NCBI RefSeq assembly: GCF_013378075.1
Contig: NZ_CP051131.1
Coordinates: 3,360,501 to 3,424,500 of the forward strand
Source of the DNA: Parasphingopyxis algicola
GTDB lineage: Bacteria > Pseudomonadota > Alphaproteobacteria > Sphingomonadales > Sphingomonadaceae
Direction of reading: 5' to 3'
Length of the DNA stretch: 64,000 nucleotides
Under the pieces are notes generated by a model. The model was not told the origin of the DNA. It did not search any database and saw only the letters and a list, made by a program, of their open reading frames with translations. Numbering within the stretch: position 1 is the first letter of the stretch; the number at the start of each line of letters is the position of its first letter. The translations under genes and the position numbers were made by a program. Below are positions 18,709-26,941 of the stretch, piece by piece.

Positions 18709-21365
18709 TCGCCACGGCGGACCCGGACGGCGGTGCGCTTGTATTCGGGTGCGCCGACCATGCGGTCCCGGACCGGGCCGGTAACGGCGTTCACGTGCCG
18801 CGCCGGATCGTGGAACGTCGCGAACAGGCGGCCGTCCCGCAGGCCGGTGTCGATCCTCGCCGGAAGCTCGGCTGCGCCGTAGCGGCTCTCGACCGTTACG
18901 ATATCGCCGTTCGATATGCCTATCTCGCGCGCGTCCGACGGCGAGATATCGAGCCTGTCGGTCGGGCGCAGCTGCCTCTGCCGGGTGCGTCCGGTCATCG
19001 TGCCGATATTGAACTGGTGGAGCGCCCGCCCGGTCGTCAGTAGCAGCGGATAGTCGGTATCGGTCTGTTCGGGCGACGGCCGGAAGTGCAGGGGGCGCAA
19101 CGCGGCCTTCTTGCCGTGCCCGAAGACCTTTTCGTGCAGGATCGCCGTGCCGGGATGGTCTTCGTCGGGGCAGGGCCATTGCAGCCCCTGCCGATCGAGC
19201 CGCGCATAGTCGATCCCGGCAGCCGCGGACCATAGCGCGCGGATCTCGTCCCATATCGCCTCGGGCGAATCATAGTCGAAATCGGCCGCATGACCCATCC
19301 GCGCGGCGAGCGAGCAGAGGATCTGCCAGTCGGTCCGGGCCGCGCCCGGCGGTTCGACAATCGTGCGCACGCGCTGGATACGCCGTTCGGCATTCATGAA
19401 CGTGCCGTCCTTTTCGAACGCCGAGGCCGCGGGCAGGAGGATATGGCCGAAACGCCGGGCGGTCTCGGTCATGAACAGGTCGACGACGATTACCGTGTCG
19501 AGCCGGGCGAGCGCGCGGGCGACGGCGTATTCGTTGGCCAGCGTCGCGGCGATATCATAGCCGATCACGACGAGCCCCTTCAGCGTGCCGGCTTCGGCCG
19601 CGTCGATCATCTCCATCAGATGCAGGCCCGGCTTGGCCGGCAGCTTTTGGCCCCATGCCGCCTCGAACGCGCCGCGCGCATCCTTGAGCCGCTGCGCCCC
19701 GGCAAGGATGCCGGGATCGCATCCCATATGCGCGGTTCCCTGAACATTGTTCTGCCCGCGCAGGGGGTTCACCCCCGCGCCGGGCTTCCCGATATTGCCG
19801 GTGATCAGCGCCAGGTTGCAGAGACCCATCACGCCTTCGGTGCCCTGGACATGCTCGGTCACCCCGAGCCCATGGGCGCAATAGGACGGCGTTTCGGTCG
19901 CGTAGAGCCGCGCCGCGGCGCGGATATCGTCGGCCGGCAGCTCGCAAATCTCCGCCGCGCGTTCGGGCGTCCATTCCGCGACATGCGCGGCGAACTCCGC
20001 AAAGCCGGTGATCCGCGTCCGGGCGCACTCGCGGTCGTGCAGCTCCTCTTCGAGTATCACATGGGCGATCGCGTTCTGGAGCGGGATGTCCGTCCCGGGC
20101 TTGAGCGGCAGATGGATCGTGGCGATCTCCGCCAGTCCCGCGCGGCGCGGATCGACGACGATGAGCTTCGCCTTTCCGCGCAAGACCTGTTGCCGGATGC
20201 GCGCGCCGATCACCGGATGGCATTCGAGCGGATTGGCCCCGGCGACCAGGATGGTCGCGGCCTGCTCGATATCGTCGAAACTGTTGGTCGCCGCGCCCGC
20301 GCCGAGCATCGCCTTCATCGCCGCAGCCGTCGGCGTGTGACAGACCCGCGCGCAGCAATCGACATTGTGGGTGCCGACCACCAGCCGCGCGAATTTCTGC
20401 GCCAGATAGCTGTCCTCGTTCGTCGAGCGCGAGGAGGCGAGAATGCCGATAGTGTCGGGGCCATGATCGGCGATGATCGCCTGCAACCGGGCCGCACAGG
20501 CGTCGAGTGCTTCGTCCCAGCTTGCCGCGCGCCAGCCGCCAGGTCCCGATATCATGGGCTGCGTGAGCCGGTCGGGACTGTGCACGAAATCGAACCCGTA
20601 TCGCCCCTTGGCGCAGGCATGGCCCTTGTTCACCGGTGCATCCATTGCGGGGCGCGACGCCACGATCCGCCCGGCCGCCGACCCGATCTCCAGTTCGCAT
20701 CCGACGCCGCAATAGGCGCAGGTCGTGCGCGTCCACGTCTCGGCGATCCCGGCATCGGTATCGACGAGCGCCGCGGTCGGGCAGCTGTCGACGCAGGCGC
20801 CGCAGGCGACGCACCCGCCTTCGGCGAGAAGAATGCCGCGTTTGGGCACGATATGGCTCTGATCGCCCCGGTCGATCTCGTGCCAGACGAAATCGCCCTG
20901 CACTTCTTCGCAGATGCGCACGCAGCGCAGGCAATCGACGCACTGTTCCATGTCGACGCGGATCTGCGGAATCGAGACGTCGTATCGCTCGGCATCGGCC
21001 GGTTTCCCGGCGGGCGCAACACCGTAGCGCCGCATCAGCCGGTGCAGATATTTGTCGGGATAGGCTGTGAAATCCTCGGGCGCGATCCGCTCCGCATACC
21101 AGCCGAGCATGGTCGCTCGATATTCCTCGAGATCGGTGGTGGCCGTGGCGACCCACATGCCGTCCTCGACCGGGGTTTCGCACGCGGTGACGAGCTCGCC
21201 GCGGCCCTGGATCTCGACGAGACACAGGCGGCAGGATCCGATCGCGTCGCAGCGCGCATCGCTGCACAGGGCGGGCAGGGCGATGCCGGCCTCCCGCGCG
21301 GCTTCGAGCAGGCTCTTGCCTGCCACCGCGGTGACGGTCTCGCCATCGATCTTCAGCGTCGGCAC
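18684..21365 (-). CDS. Formate dehydrogenase alpha subunit, molybdopterin, Cys-type
   Basis: This 893-residue molybdopterin oxidoreductase has the layout of NAD-type formate dehydrogenase alpha subunits. A 2Fe-2S domain (CSDARCDAIGSCRLC, with a later Cys) comes first, followed by a His/Cys-type region and two 4Fe-4S clusters (CVDCLRCVRICEEV and CVACGACVDSCPTAAL). Then come the catalytic Fe-S site CAYCGVGCELE and the molybdopterin domains. VDCCARVCHTPTAA carries Cys where E. coli FdhF has selenocysteine. Formate would be oxidised to CO2. No diaphorase (beta/gamma) subunits and no FdhD are adjacent, so its electron acceptor is unclear. GTG 21365 is preceded by GGGAGA with a 5-base spacer; an ATG at 21392 is the alternative. 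It diverges from the site-2 protease. Confidence 0.88.
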   Translation of the reverse strand: MPTLKIDGETVTAVAGKSLLEAAREAGIALPALCSDARCDAIGSCRLCLVEIQGRGELVTACETPVEDGMWVATATTDLEEYRATMLGWYAERIAPEDFTAYPDKYLHRLMRRYGVAPAGKPADAERYDVSIPQIRVDMEQCVDCLRCVRICEEVQGDFVWHEIDRGDQSHIVPKRGILLAEGGCVACGACVDSCPTAALVDTDAGIAETWTRTTCAYCGVGCELEIGSAAGRIVASRPAMDAPVNKGHACAKGRYGFDFVHSPDRLTQPMISGPGGWRAASWDEALDACAARLQAIIADHGPDTIGILASSRSTNEDSYLAQKFARLVVGTHNVDCCARVCHTPTAAAMKAMLGAGAATNSFDDIEQAATILVAGANPLECHPVIGARIRQQVLRGKAKLIVVDPRRAGLAEIATIHLPLKPGTDIPLQNAIAHVILEEELHDRECARTRITGFAEFAAHVAEWTPERAAEICELPADDIRAAARLYATETPSYCAHGLGVTEHVQGTEGVMGLCNLALITGNIGKPGAGVNPLRGQNNVQGTAHMGCDPGILAGAQRLKDARGAFEAAWGQKLPAKPGLHLMEMIDAAEAGTLKGLVVIGYDIAATLANEYAVARALARLDTVIVVDLFMTETARRFGHILLPAASAFEKDGTFMNAERRIQRVRTIVEPPGAARTDWQILCSLAARMGHAADFDYDSPEAIWDEIRALWSAAAGIDYARLDRQGLQWPCPDEDHPGTAILHEKVFGHGKKAALRPLHFRPSPEQTDTDYPLLLTTGRALHQFNIGTMTGRTRQRQLRPTDRLDISPSDAREIGISNGDIVTVESRYGAAELPARIDTGLRDGRLFATFHDPARHVNAVTGPVRDRMVGAPEYKRTAVRVRRGDQTSTRSV

Positions 21366-21414
21366 ATCGCTCTCCCGATGACGGATCACCATGCCGGATG
21401 GCGGCCGAACCCAC

Positions 21415-21428
21415 TTGATCGCCCTCAA
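21415..21428. promoter_or_regulatory. FNR/FixK-like site TTGATCGCCCTCAA
   Basis: It has the TTGA-N6-TCAA core with one departure (C for R) from TTGAY-N4-RTCAA. It lies midway between the divergent starts of formate dehydrogenase (21365) and the site-2 protease (21463). Confidence 0.5.
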
Positions 21429-21462
21429 CCGGATAGCACCGGCGCTGGAATATCCTGATCCG

Positions 21463-22563
21463 ATGAGAGGATCGCTCACCGTCGCCACGATTTTCGGTAC
21501 CAAGGTCCGGGTCCATTTCACCTTTGCGCTGCTGCTGATCTGGGTCGGCGCGATCCAATTCGGCCAGGGCGGCTGGGCCGGAGCCTTTGCCGGCATCGCG
21601 TTCATTCTCGCCCTGTTCGCCTGCGTCGTCGCGCATGAATTCGGCCATATCCTGACCGCACGGCGCTACGGTATCGTCACCCGCGACATGATCCTGCTGC
21701 CGATCGGCGGGCTGGCGCGGCTCGAACATATTCCCCGTATTCCACAGCAGGAGCTGCTGGTCGCGCTGGCCGGGCCGATGGTCAATCTGGCGATCGCGGC
21801 CGTCCTCCTTATCCTGGTCGGCGGCTTTCCGGAATCCGGCTGGCAGTCGCTGATCGATCCGGAGGCCGGGTTCCTCGACCGCCTGGCGCTGGCGAACCTG
21901 CTGATCGCGATGTTCAACATGCTGCCGGCCTTTCCGATGGATGGCGGGCGCGTGCTGCGGGCGCTGCTCGCCTTCCGGATCGATCATGGGCAGGCGACGC
22001 GGATCGCCGCGAATATCGGCCAGGGCATCGCCTTCGCCTTCGGGCTTCTCGGATTGCTCGGCGGTAATCCGCTCCTCATATTCATCGCGCTGTTCGTCTA
22101 TCTCGGCGCTGGGGCGGAGGCGATGATGGGGCGCCTGCAGCATGCCGTCGAAGGCTATCTTGCGGGGAACGCCGCCATAACCAGTCTCGAGCGGCTGACG
22201 CCCGACCAGCGCATCGCAGAGGCTGCGGACATGCTGATCCGGACCACCCAGAAGGAGCTGCCGGTCGTCGACGGGACGGGGCGGTTCCGGGGCCTCGTGA
22301 CCGCCGACGGGCTGGTCAAGGGGCTGCGCGAACATGGGAGCGAGGGCGCCATCGACGATATCATGCAGACCGATATCGCGACGATCGCGGCCGATGCGCC
22401 GCTCGCCGATTGTCTCGCCCGGATGCAGGATGGCGGCAAGCCGGCGGTCGCGGTGACCGGCCGGGACGGCAGCTTGACCGGGCTGGTGACGATGGAAAAC
22501 CTGTCCGAATTCATGCTGCTGCGCTCCGCGGCGTCCGGTTCGCAGCGCGCTATCGGCGCCTAG
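21463..22563 (+). CDS. Site-2 protease (M50) with C-terminal CBS domains
   Basis: The 366-residue membrane protein has the zinc metalloprotease motif AHEFGH in the first third and the second metal ligand in NMLPAFPMDGGRVLRALL, with several hydrophobic segments between. The C-terminal third holds a CBS pair (GNAAITSLERLTPDQRI onward, then TDIATIAADAPLADC). This plan is that of the SpoIVFB/Rip3-like M50B proteases, which cleave membrane substrates and may sense adenine nucleotides through the CBS pair. The ATG at 21463 begins MRGSLTVATIFG; an in-frame ATG at 21391 is less likely because it lies upstream of the FNR-like site. Mycobacterium tuberculosis Rv2625c has the same architecture and is in the DosR regulon. 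Substrate unknown. Confidence 0.88.
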   Translation: MRGSLTVATIFGTKVRVHFTFALLLIWVGAIQFGQGGWAGAFAGIAFILALFACVVAHEFGHILTARRYGIVTRDMILLPIGGLARLEHIPRIPQQELLVALAGPMVNLAIAAVLLILVGGFPESGWQSLIDPEAGFLDRLALANLLIAMFNMLPAFPMDGGRVLRALLAFRIDHGQATRIAANIGQGIAFAFGLLGLLGGNPLLIFIALFVYLGAGAEAMMGRLQHAVEGYLAGNAAITSLERLTPDQRIAEAADMLIRTTQKELPVVDGTGRFRGLVTADGLVKGLREHGSEGAIDDIMQTDIATIAADAPLADCLARMQDGGKPAVAVTGRDGSLTGLVTMENLSEFMLLRSAASGSQRAIGA

Positions 22564-24125
22564 GCGGCGAGACCGGTATCAGCGGGGGCGGCTGCGGTCC
22601 TGGTCTGGCAGATTATCGAGAGCGCGTCGGATGCGATCCGGGTGCTGCGGTCCGGGTCGTCCGAAACGACGAAGAATGTCGCCCGATGCTCGTCGGGGCC
22701 GACGGGTTCGAGAAAGACGAGACCGTTTTCCCTACGGCCGGCGATGAACAGATGCGGTGCGACCCGGTCCAGGATTTTGTCGAACGGCATGGCCGCGTCG
22801 GCGGGCAGCTTCCGCTGGACGACGAGCAGATTGTCCCCGGCTGGATCGCGCCCGAGCCTGCGGGATACTGTCATCGGGATGGAGACCCCGCCCCACCGGC
22901 CGTTGCTCTCGATCCACTGGATGTCGGCCGTTTCGAGGCTCTTGCCGACGAGCAGCGCATCGAGGCTCAGGCGGCCGATATAGCCCAGGCATTGCAGATA
23001 ACAGGCGATCGTCATGGCTTCCTCGAGAAAGCGGGCCTCGACATCGGCCGGCAGCCGGATCGCGGAGGCGCCGATGAACGCCCGGCGTTCGGTGGAGAGG
23101 AACTGCCCGAAAACCCCTTCGATGACCGGCAGGCCGTGCCGCGGTTCGGGTATCCAAATCTGCGCCGAGGGGCTCGCCAACGCACCGCCTTCCCAGACGC
23201 CGGCGAGCAGCGGAAAACCGCCGCGCCAACCGAGCGCGCGGAGATTGTCGATCAACCGCGCTCGCAGTTCGGCTATCGGCAATCCCCTGATTTCCGCGCT
23301 GTGCAGCACCAGATTGCCCATCGATCCGGCGCTCGACGGCAGTTTGACGATAAGCCGGTCATGCTCGCCGGCGAGTTTCAGAAGATAGGCGGACGCCGCC
23401 GCCGGGCCGGACACCGGGAAGGTGAGGGGAAGCGCGTCGCGGCCGAGCAGCTTGCGGACCTGCGCCGCGAACCAGAGCTTATCGTTCACCCGGCGGGTCA
23501 GCTGCGGCAGCGACCCGGTCACGCGCACGACCGTGCCCGACCGGCGCGCGATCTCTGCTGCCAGCAGCCAGCTGTGCCCGGCCGCGAGAAAGGGGCAGAT
23601 GTTGAGCCCGCCATCCGCCCGCGCCGCTTCGGCCAGCCGATCGAGCGCCTCGGGGTTGCGCAGACCGGCGGCGGCCAGTGCGACGGGGCCCTTCGCCAGA
23701 TCGCGCTCGACTTCGAGGACGGCCGGATTTTCCAGCCCGACCATGTCGTGAAGATAGCGCTCGAAAGCGGGAACGCGCGGGCGCGACAGCAGGACGAAAT
23801 CGTCCGGCCGCGCCAGGGCGAAGGAGCGATATTCGAATATCGAGGCGCGCGACGGTTCGACGAGCTGGATCGCTGAATGGTCCTCGAGGAAAACCGTCGG
23901 CGCTTCGACATAACCGGGATGGACGTCCGGGCCGAATACCGCCGGTTCGTTGAGGTTGGGTTCGCTTTTGAGCTGGCGGACGGCGAGCGCCGATATCCGG
24001 TCGATTTCCGTATCGGGCAGGTGCACGTCCGCCATGCAGCGTACCGGCCAGGGCGCGATCGCCGATCCGGCGTTCGCGGGTGGCGGCGCGCTATTTGGCG
24101 CTAGGGGCGTGTTCTCTGCTAGCAT
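22560..24125 (-). CDS. ATP-grasp-like protein of unknown function
   Basis: The 521-residue protein is not fully recognised. LIVKLPSSAGSMGNLV (a Lys-Gly-rich nucleotide-loop-like segment) and IQWIESNGRWGG near the C-terminal half resemble the ATP-binding lysine/loop and the metal-binding E-x-N-x-R-W-G-G of ATP-grasp ligases. The N-terminal half (DDFVLLSRPRVPAFERYL) may be a pre-ATP-grasp domain as in PGM1-type peptide ligases. That assignment is tentative. ATG 24125 follows TGGAG; this start lies inside the 3' end of the hemerythrin gene (35-base overlap), so the two are likely translationally coupled. Its stop overlaps that of the convergent site-2 protease by four bases. A ligase that adds an amino acid or peptide is possible; no substrate is evident. 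Confidence 0.5.
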   Translation of the reverse strand: MLAENTPLAPNSAPPPANAGSAIAPWPVRCMADVHLPDTEIDRISALAVRQLKSEPNLNEPAVFGPDVHPGYVEAPTVFLEDHSAIQLVEPSRASIFEYRSFALARPDDFVLLSRPRVPAFERYLHDMVGLENPAVLEVERDLAKGPVALAAAGLRNPEALDRLAEAARADGGLNICPFLAAGHSWLLAAEIARRSGTVVRVTGSLPQLTRRVNDKLWFAAQVRKLLGRDALPLTFPVSGPAAASAYLLKLAGEHDRLIVKLPSSAGSMGNLVLHSAEIRGLPIAELRARLIDNLRALGWRGGFPLLAGVWEGGALASPSAQIWIPEPRHGLPVIEGVFGQFLSTERRAFIGASAIRLPADVEARFLEEAMTIACYLQCLGYIGRLSLDALLVGKSLETADIQWIESNGRWGGVSIPMTVSRRLGRDPAGDNLLVVQRKLPADAAMPFDKILDRVAPHLFIAGRRENGLVFLEPVGPDEHRATFFVVSDDPDRSTRIASDALSIICQTRTAAAPADTGLAA

Positions 24126-24600
24126 AGCTGCTCCAGCTCGGCGCTCGCTGCCGCCAGCGCTCCAGGTCCGCGAGCAGCACGTCCATCGCGGCCTCGTCCA
24201 GCCCGCCGAGCGCGCCGAACAGCTGGCCGCATTCGGAAACATGATGTTCCATCCGCTCGATCCCGGCGATCAGGGCCTCGAGATCGGCGGCCGGAACCGC
24301 AGCATCCGGATCGAGCGCTGCGATGCGCTCCAATATGTCCGCGCCCTCGGCATGTTCGGCATACATCGCCTCGACTTCCTCATCGGAGAGAAAGTCCGTC
24401 AGTGCCGGATAGAAATTCTCTTCCTCGAACGCGATATGCGCGCCGACCGCGCTATCGAGATCGGCGGTCGCGGACCTCGCCCCCGCGGTGTCGCCGGCCA
24501 CGAGCCGCGTCCGGATATCGTGCAGTCCGCGGCCCAGCACCGCGTGATCCGCGCGGAATGCATCAAACAGATCGTGATTGATCGGCGTCATGACCGGCAT
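24091..24600 (-). CDS. Hemerythrin HHE cation-binding domain protein
   Basis: This 169-residue, acidic and Glu/His-rich protein has the four-helix hemerythrin-like pattern: FRADHAVLGRGL, AHIAFEEENFYPAL, YAEHAEGADIL and RMEHHVSECGQLF supply the His, Glu and Asp ligands of a di-iron centre. Such proteins bind O2 or NO or act in iron-sulphur repair. The ATG at 24600 begins MPVMTPINHD, with GGGAAG close upstream. The gene diverges from the glutamine amidotransferase, and an FNR-like site (TTGACGCGGATCAT) lies 41 bases upstream of its start. It is coupled to the ATP-grasp-like gene downstream. Confidence 0.85.
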   Translation of the reverse strand: MPVMTPINHDLFDAFRADHAVLGRGLHDIRTRLVAGDTAGARSATADLDSAVGAHIAFEEENFYPALTDFLSDEEVEAMYAEHAEGADILERIAALDPDAAVPAADLEALIAGIERMEHHVSECGQLFGALGGLDEAAMDVLLADLERWRQRAPSWSSYASREHAPSAK

Positions 24601-24641
24601 CTTCCCATCGGTGCAGGATAGCGCGCCCGTCCGAGGACGAA

Positions 24642-24655
24642 TTGACGCGGATCAT
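24642..24655. promoter_or_regulatory. FNR/FixK-like site TTGACGCGGATCAT
   Basis: It differs from TTGAY-N4-RTCAA only in the last base. Centred about 48 bases before the hemerythrin start, it is well placed for that gene but only three bases from the amidotransferase ATG on the other strand. Confidence 0.45.
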
Positions 24656-24658
24656 CTT

Positions 24659-25546
24659 ATGTGCCGCCTGTACGGATTTCTTGCCACCGAGCCGACCAAG
24701 GTCGAGTGCACGCTCGTCTATGCCCAGAACGCCCTGATCGCGCAAAGCCGGGAGGACCTGTCCGGGCTGGACCATGCCCATGGCTGGGGCGTCGCGATGT
24801 ACGACGGCGCACAGCCCGATGTGCAGCGCCAGGCCTGGGCGGCCTATCATGGCGAGCATTTCGCCCGTGCCGCGGCACGCACCTATTCCGAGCTCGTCGT
24901 CGCCCATGTCCGGCGCGCCACGGTCGGCGAACCGTCGATCGAGAATACCCATCCCTTTTCGGCTGGCCCATGGGTCTTCGCGCATAACGGGACGGTGCCC
25001 GGTTTCGCCAAGGTCCGGCCGCTGATGCGCGAGCGCATGAGCGAAAAGCAATGGGCGCGGATCAGGGGCGATACCGACAGCGAGCATATCTTCCGCTATT
25101 TCCTCAGCCTGTGCGAGAGCGGCGAGATCGATCCTGAGGCCGGCCTGATCCATGCGATCTGGCGGCTGGTCGACGACGTCACAGCGATGAGCGCGCAAGC
25201 GGCGCCCGGCAAGCGCATCGGTCTCAACATCATGCTGACCGACGGCCGGCGGCTCGCCGGCTCCCGCATGAACCGGAGCCTGTTCTTCGTCCATCGGGAC
25301 GGCGTGCACGATTGCGAAATTTGCGGCTTCCCGCACATCCGGCACGATCCCGATTGCGACTATCGGGCGGTCGTCGTCGCGTCGGAGCCACTGACCCACG
25401 AACATTGGATCGAGGTGCCCAACAATTCGATCTGGGAGGCGGACGCGTCGGGCGGCATGGATATCTATCTCCGGGACCCGCGCGAAGGCGCCGCCGCCGG
25501 ATCGCCCGACAGCATCTCCGCTCCATCGGCTCCCGCGCCGGCTTGA
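24659..25546 (+). CDS. Class II glutamine amidotransferase (YafJ-like)
   Basis: The 295-residue protein starts MCRLYGFLA, so Cys2 becomes the N-terminal nucleophile after methionine removal, as in Ntn-type amidotransferases. Typical segments follow: HAHGWGVAMYD, VAHVRRATVGEP and NTHPFSAGPWVFAHNG, and TDSEHIFRYF. It is a stand-alone glutaminase domain of the YafJ type, with no synthase domain fused or adjacent. Longer upstream frames are rejected because they would bury the nucleophile. There is no obvious ribosome binding site, since the FNR-like site ends three bases before the ATG, so translation may be leaderless. The acceptor of the ammonia is unknown. Confidence 0.85.
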   Translation: MCRLYGFLATEPTKVECTLVYAQNALIAQSREDLSGLDHAHGWGVAMYDGAQPDVQRQAWAAYHGEHFARAAARTYSELVVAHVRRATVGEPSIENTHPFSAGPWVFAHNGTVPGFAKVRPLMRERMSEKQWARIRGDTDSEHIFRYFLSLCESGEIDPEAGLIHAIWRLVDDVTAMSAQAAPGKRIGLNIMLTDGRRLAGSRMNRSLFFVHRDGVHDCEICGFPHIRHDPDCDYRAVVVASEPLTHEHWIEVPNNSIWEADASGGMDIYLRDPREGAAAGSPDSISAPSAPAPA

Positions 25547-25556
25547 GACCGATCAA
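25543..25556. promoter_or_regulatory. FNR/FixK-like site TTGAGACCGATCAA
   Basis: It matches TTGA-N6-TCAA with one departure (G for Y), overlaps the amidotransferase stop codon and lies 44 bases upstream of the erythromycin-esterase-family start at 25601. Confidence 0.55.
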
Positions 25557-25600
25557 GTCGGCGTCCGCGAAGCGGGCCATGATGGCGTTCGAGAGAGATC

Positions 25601-26941
25601 ATGCGAACCGTCGATCTGCACCCGCGAAACGCACGGGACGGGCTGCCCGCCCTGATCGAGGTTTTGCGCCGTCATGCCGAGCCGCTGCCCTCGCCGTCGC
25701 GGGCCGACGCGTTCGGAGCCTTTTTCGATCGGTTCGCCGACGCGCGGGTAGTGCTGCTCGGCGAGTCGACGCACGGCACTTCCGAATTCTACCGCGCCCG
25801 TTCGGCGATCACGCGCCGCCTGATCGAGGAGCACGGCTTTTCCATCGTCGCGGTGGAAGCCGATTGGCCCGATGCCGCGCGGATCGACGGCTATGTGCGG
25901 CATCACGACCGGAGACCGCGACGCGGCGACGCCTTTGTCCGCTTCCCGACCTGGATGTGGCGCAATTTCGAGGTTCTCGAATTCGCCGACTGGCTGCGCG
26001 GCCATAACGAGAGCTTGCCCCAATCGCGGCGCGCGTCCTTTCGCGGGCTCGACGTCTATAGCCTGTCGGAATCGATCCATGCCGTTCTCGCGCATCTCGG
26101 GACGATCGACCCGATTATCGCCGATCGCGCCCGCGCCCGCTACGGCTGCCTGACGCCCTGGATGGACGAGCCGACGCATTACGGTCGCGCGGTCGTTCAT
26201 GCCGGTCTCGAGAGCTGCGAAAAGCGGGTGGTCGAGCAGCTGCGCGAAATGCTTGCGTTCCGGCTCGACGACATGCGCGACAGCGAGGAGTGGTTCGACG
26301 CGGTCCAGAACGCCCGGATCGTGCGCGCGGCCGAACGCTATTACTGCGCCATGTATCGCGGCGCGGCGGAAAGCTGGAACCTGCGGGACCGCCACATGTT
26401 CGATACGCTGCAGGCGCTGCTCGCCCATCACGGGCCGGACGCCAAGGCGGTGATCTGGGCGCACAACTCCCATATCGGCAATGCCGCGGCGACGGCGATG
26501 GGATGGCGCGGCGAGTTCAACATCGGCGAGCTGTCCAAGCTCGCCTATGGCGACGAGGCGGTGCTGATCGGTTTCGGCACCGATACGGGCACGGTGGCGG
26601 CGGCCAGCGCCTGGGGCGCGGATATGCAGATCAAGACGCTGAAGCCGGTCCGTCCCGACAGCTATGAATATGCGTTCCGCAAGACCGGGATCGAGCGCTT
26701 TCTGACCGACTGGCGCGATCCCAACCGGCGCGAACTCGCCGAGGCGCTGCGAAGCGCGCGTCTCGAACGCGCGGTGGGTGTGATCTACCGGCCGGAAAGC
26801 GAGTATGCGAGCCACTATTTCGAGGCCGTCCTCGCCGAGCAGTTCGATGCCTATGTCTGGTTCGAAAGGACGCAGGCGGTATCGCCGCTTGGCCATGAAC
26901 GGCCGCGCGGCGCACCCGAAACCTATCCGTTCGGGCTGTGA
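25601..26941 (+). CDS. Erythromycin esterase family protein
   Basis: The 446-residue protein shows the family's GESTHGTSEFYRAR near residue 50, IVAVEADWPDAARID, and VIWAHNSHIGNA near residue 285, which carry the His/Glu set used by EreA/EreB-type hydrolases. Most chromosomal members do not confer macrolide resistance; the family also forms the C-terminal half of M. tuberculosis Rv2030c, whose N-terminal half is a phosphoribosyltransferase. The ATG at 25601 follows GAGAGAG. Its stop overlaps the next gene's GTG (GTGA), giving a coupled three-gene unit of esterase, dienelactone-hydrolase-like protein and phosphoribosyltransferase. The true substrate is unknown. Confidence 0.88.
   Translation: MRTVDLHPRNARDGLPALIEVLRRHAEPLPSPSRADAFGAFFDRFADARVVLLGESTHGTSEFYRARSAITRRLIEEHGFSIVAVEADWPDAARIDGYVRHHDRRPRRGDAFVRFPTWMWRNFEVLEFADWLRGHNESLPQSRRASFRGLDVYSLSESIHAVLAHLGTIDPIIADRARARYGCLTPWMDEPTHYGRAVVHAGLESCEKRVVEQLREMLAFRLDDMRDSEEWFDAVQNARIVRAAERYYCAMYRGAAESWNLRDRHMFDTLQALLAHHGPDAKAVIWAHNSHIGNAAATAMGWRGEFNIGELSKLAYGDEAVLIGFGTDTGTVAAASAWGADMQIKTLKPVRPDSYEYAFRKTGIERFLTDWRDPNRRELAEALRSARLERAVGVIYRPESEYASHYFEAVLAEQFDAYVWFERTQAVSPLGHERPRGAPETYPFGL

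Noticed and set aside
19290-22335. Long open frames on both strands overlapping formate dehydrogenase and the site-2 protease
   Set aside because: Both real genes have recognisable catalytic motifs; the frames give low-complexity Arg-rich translations.
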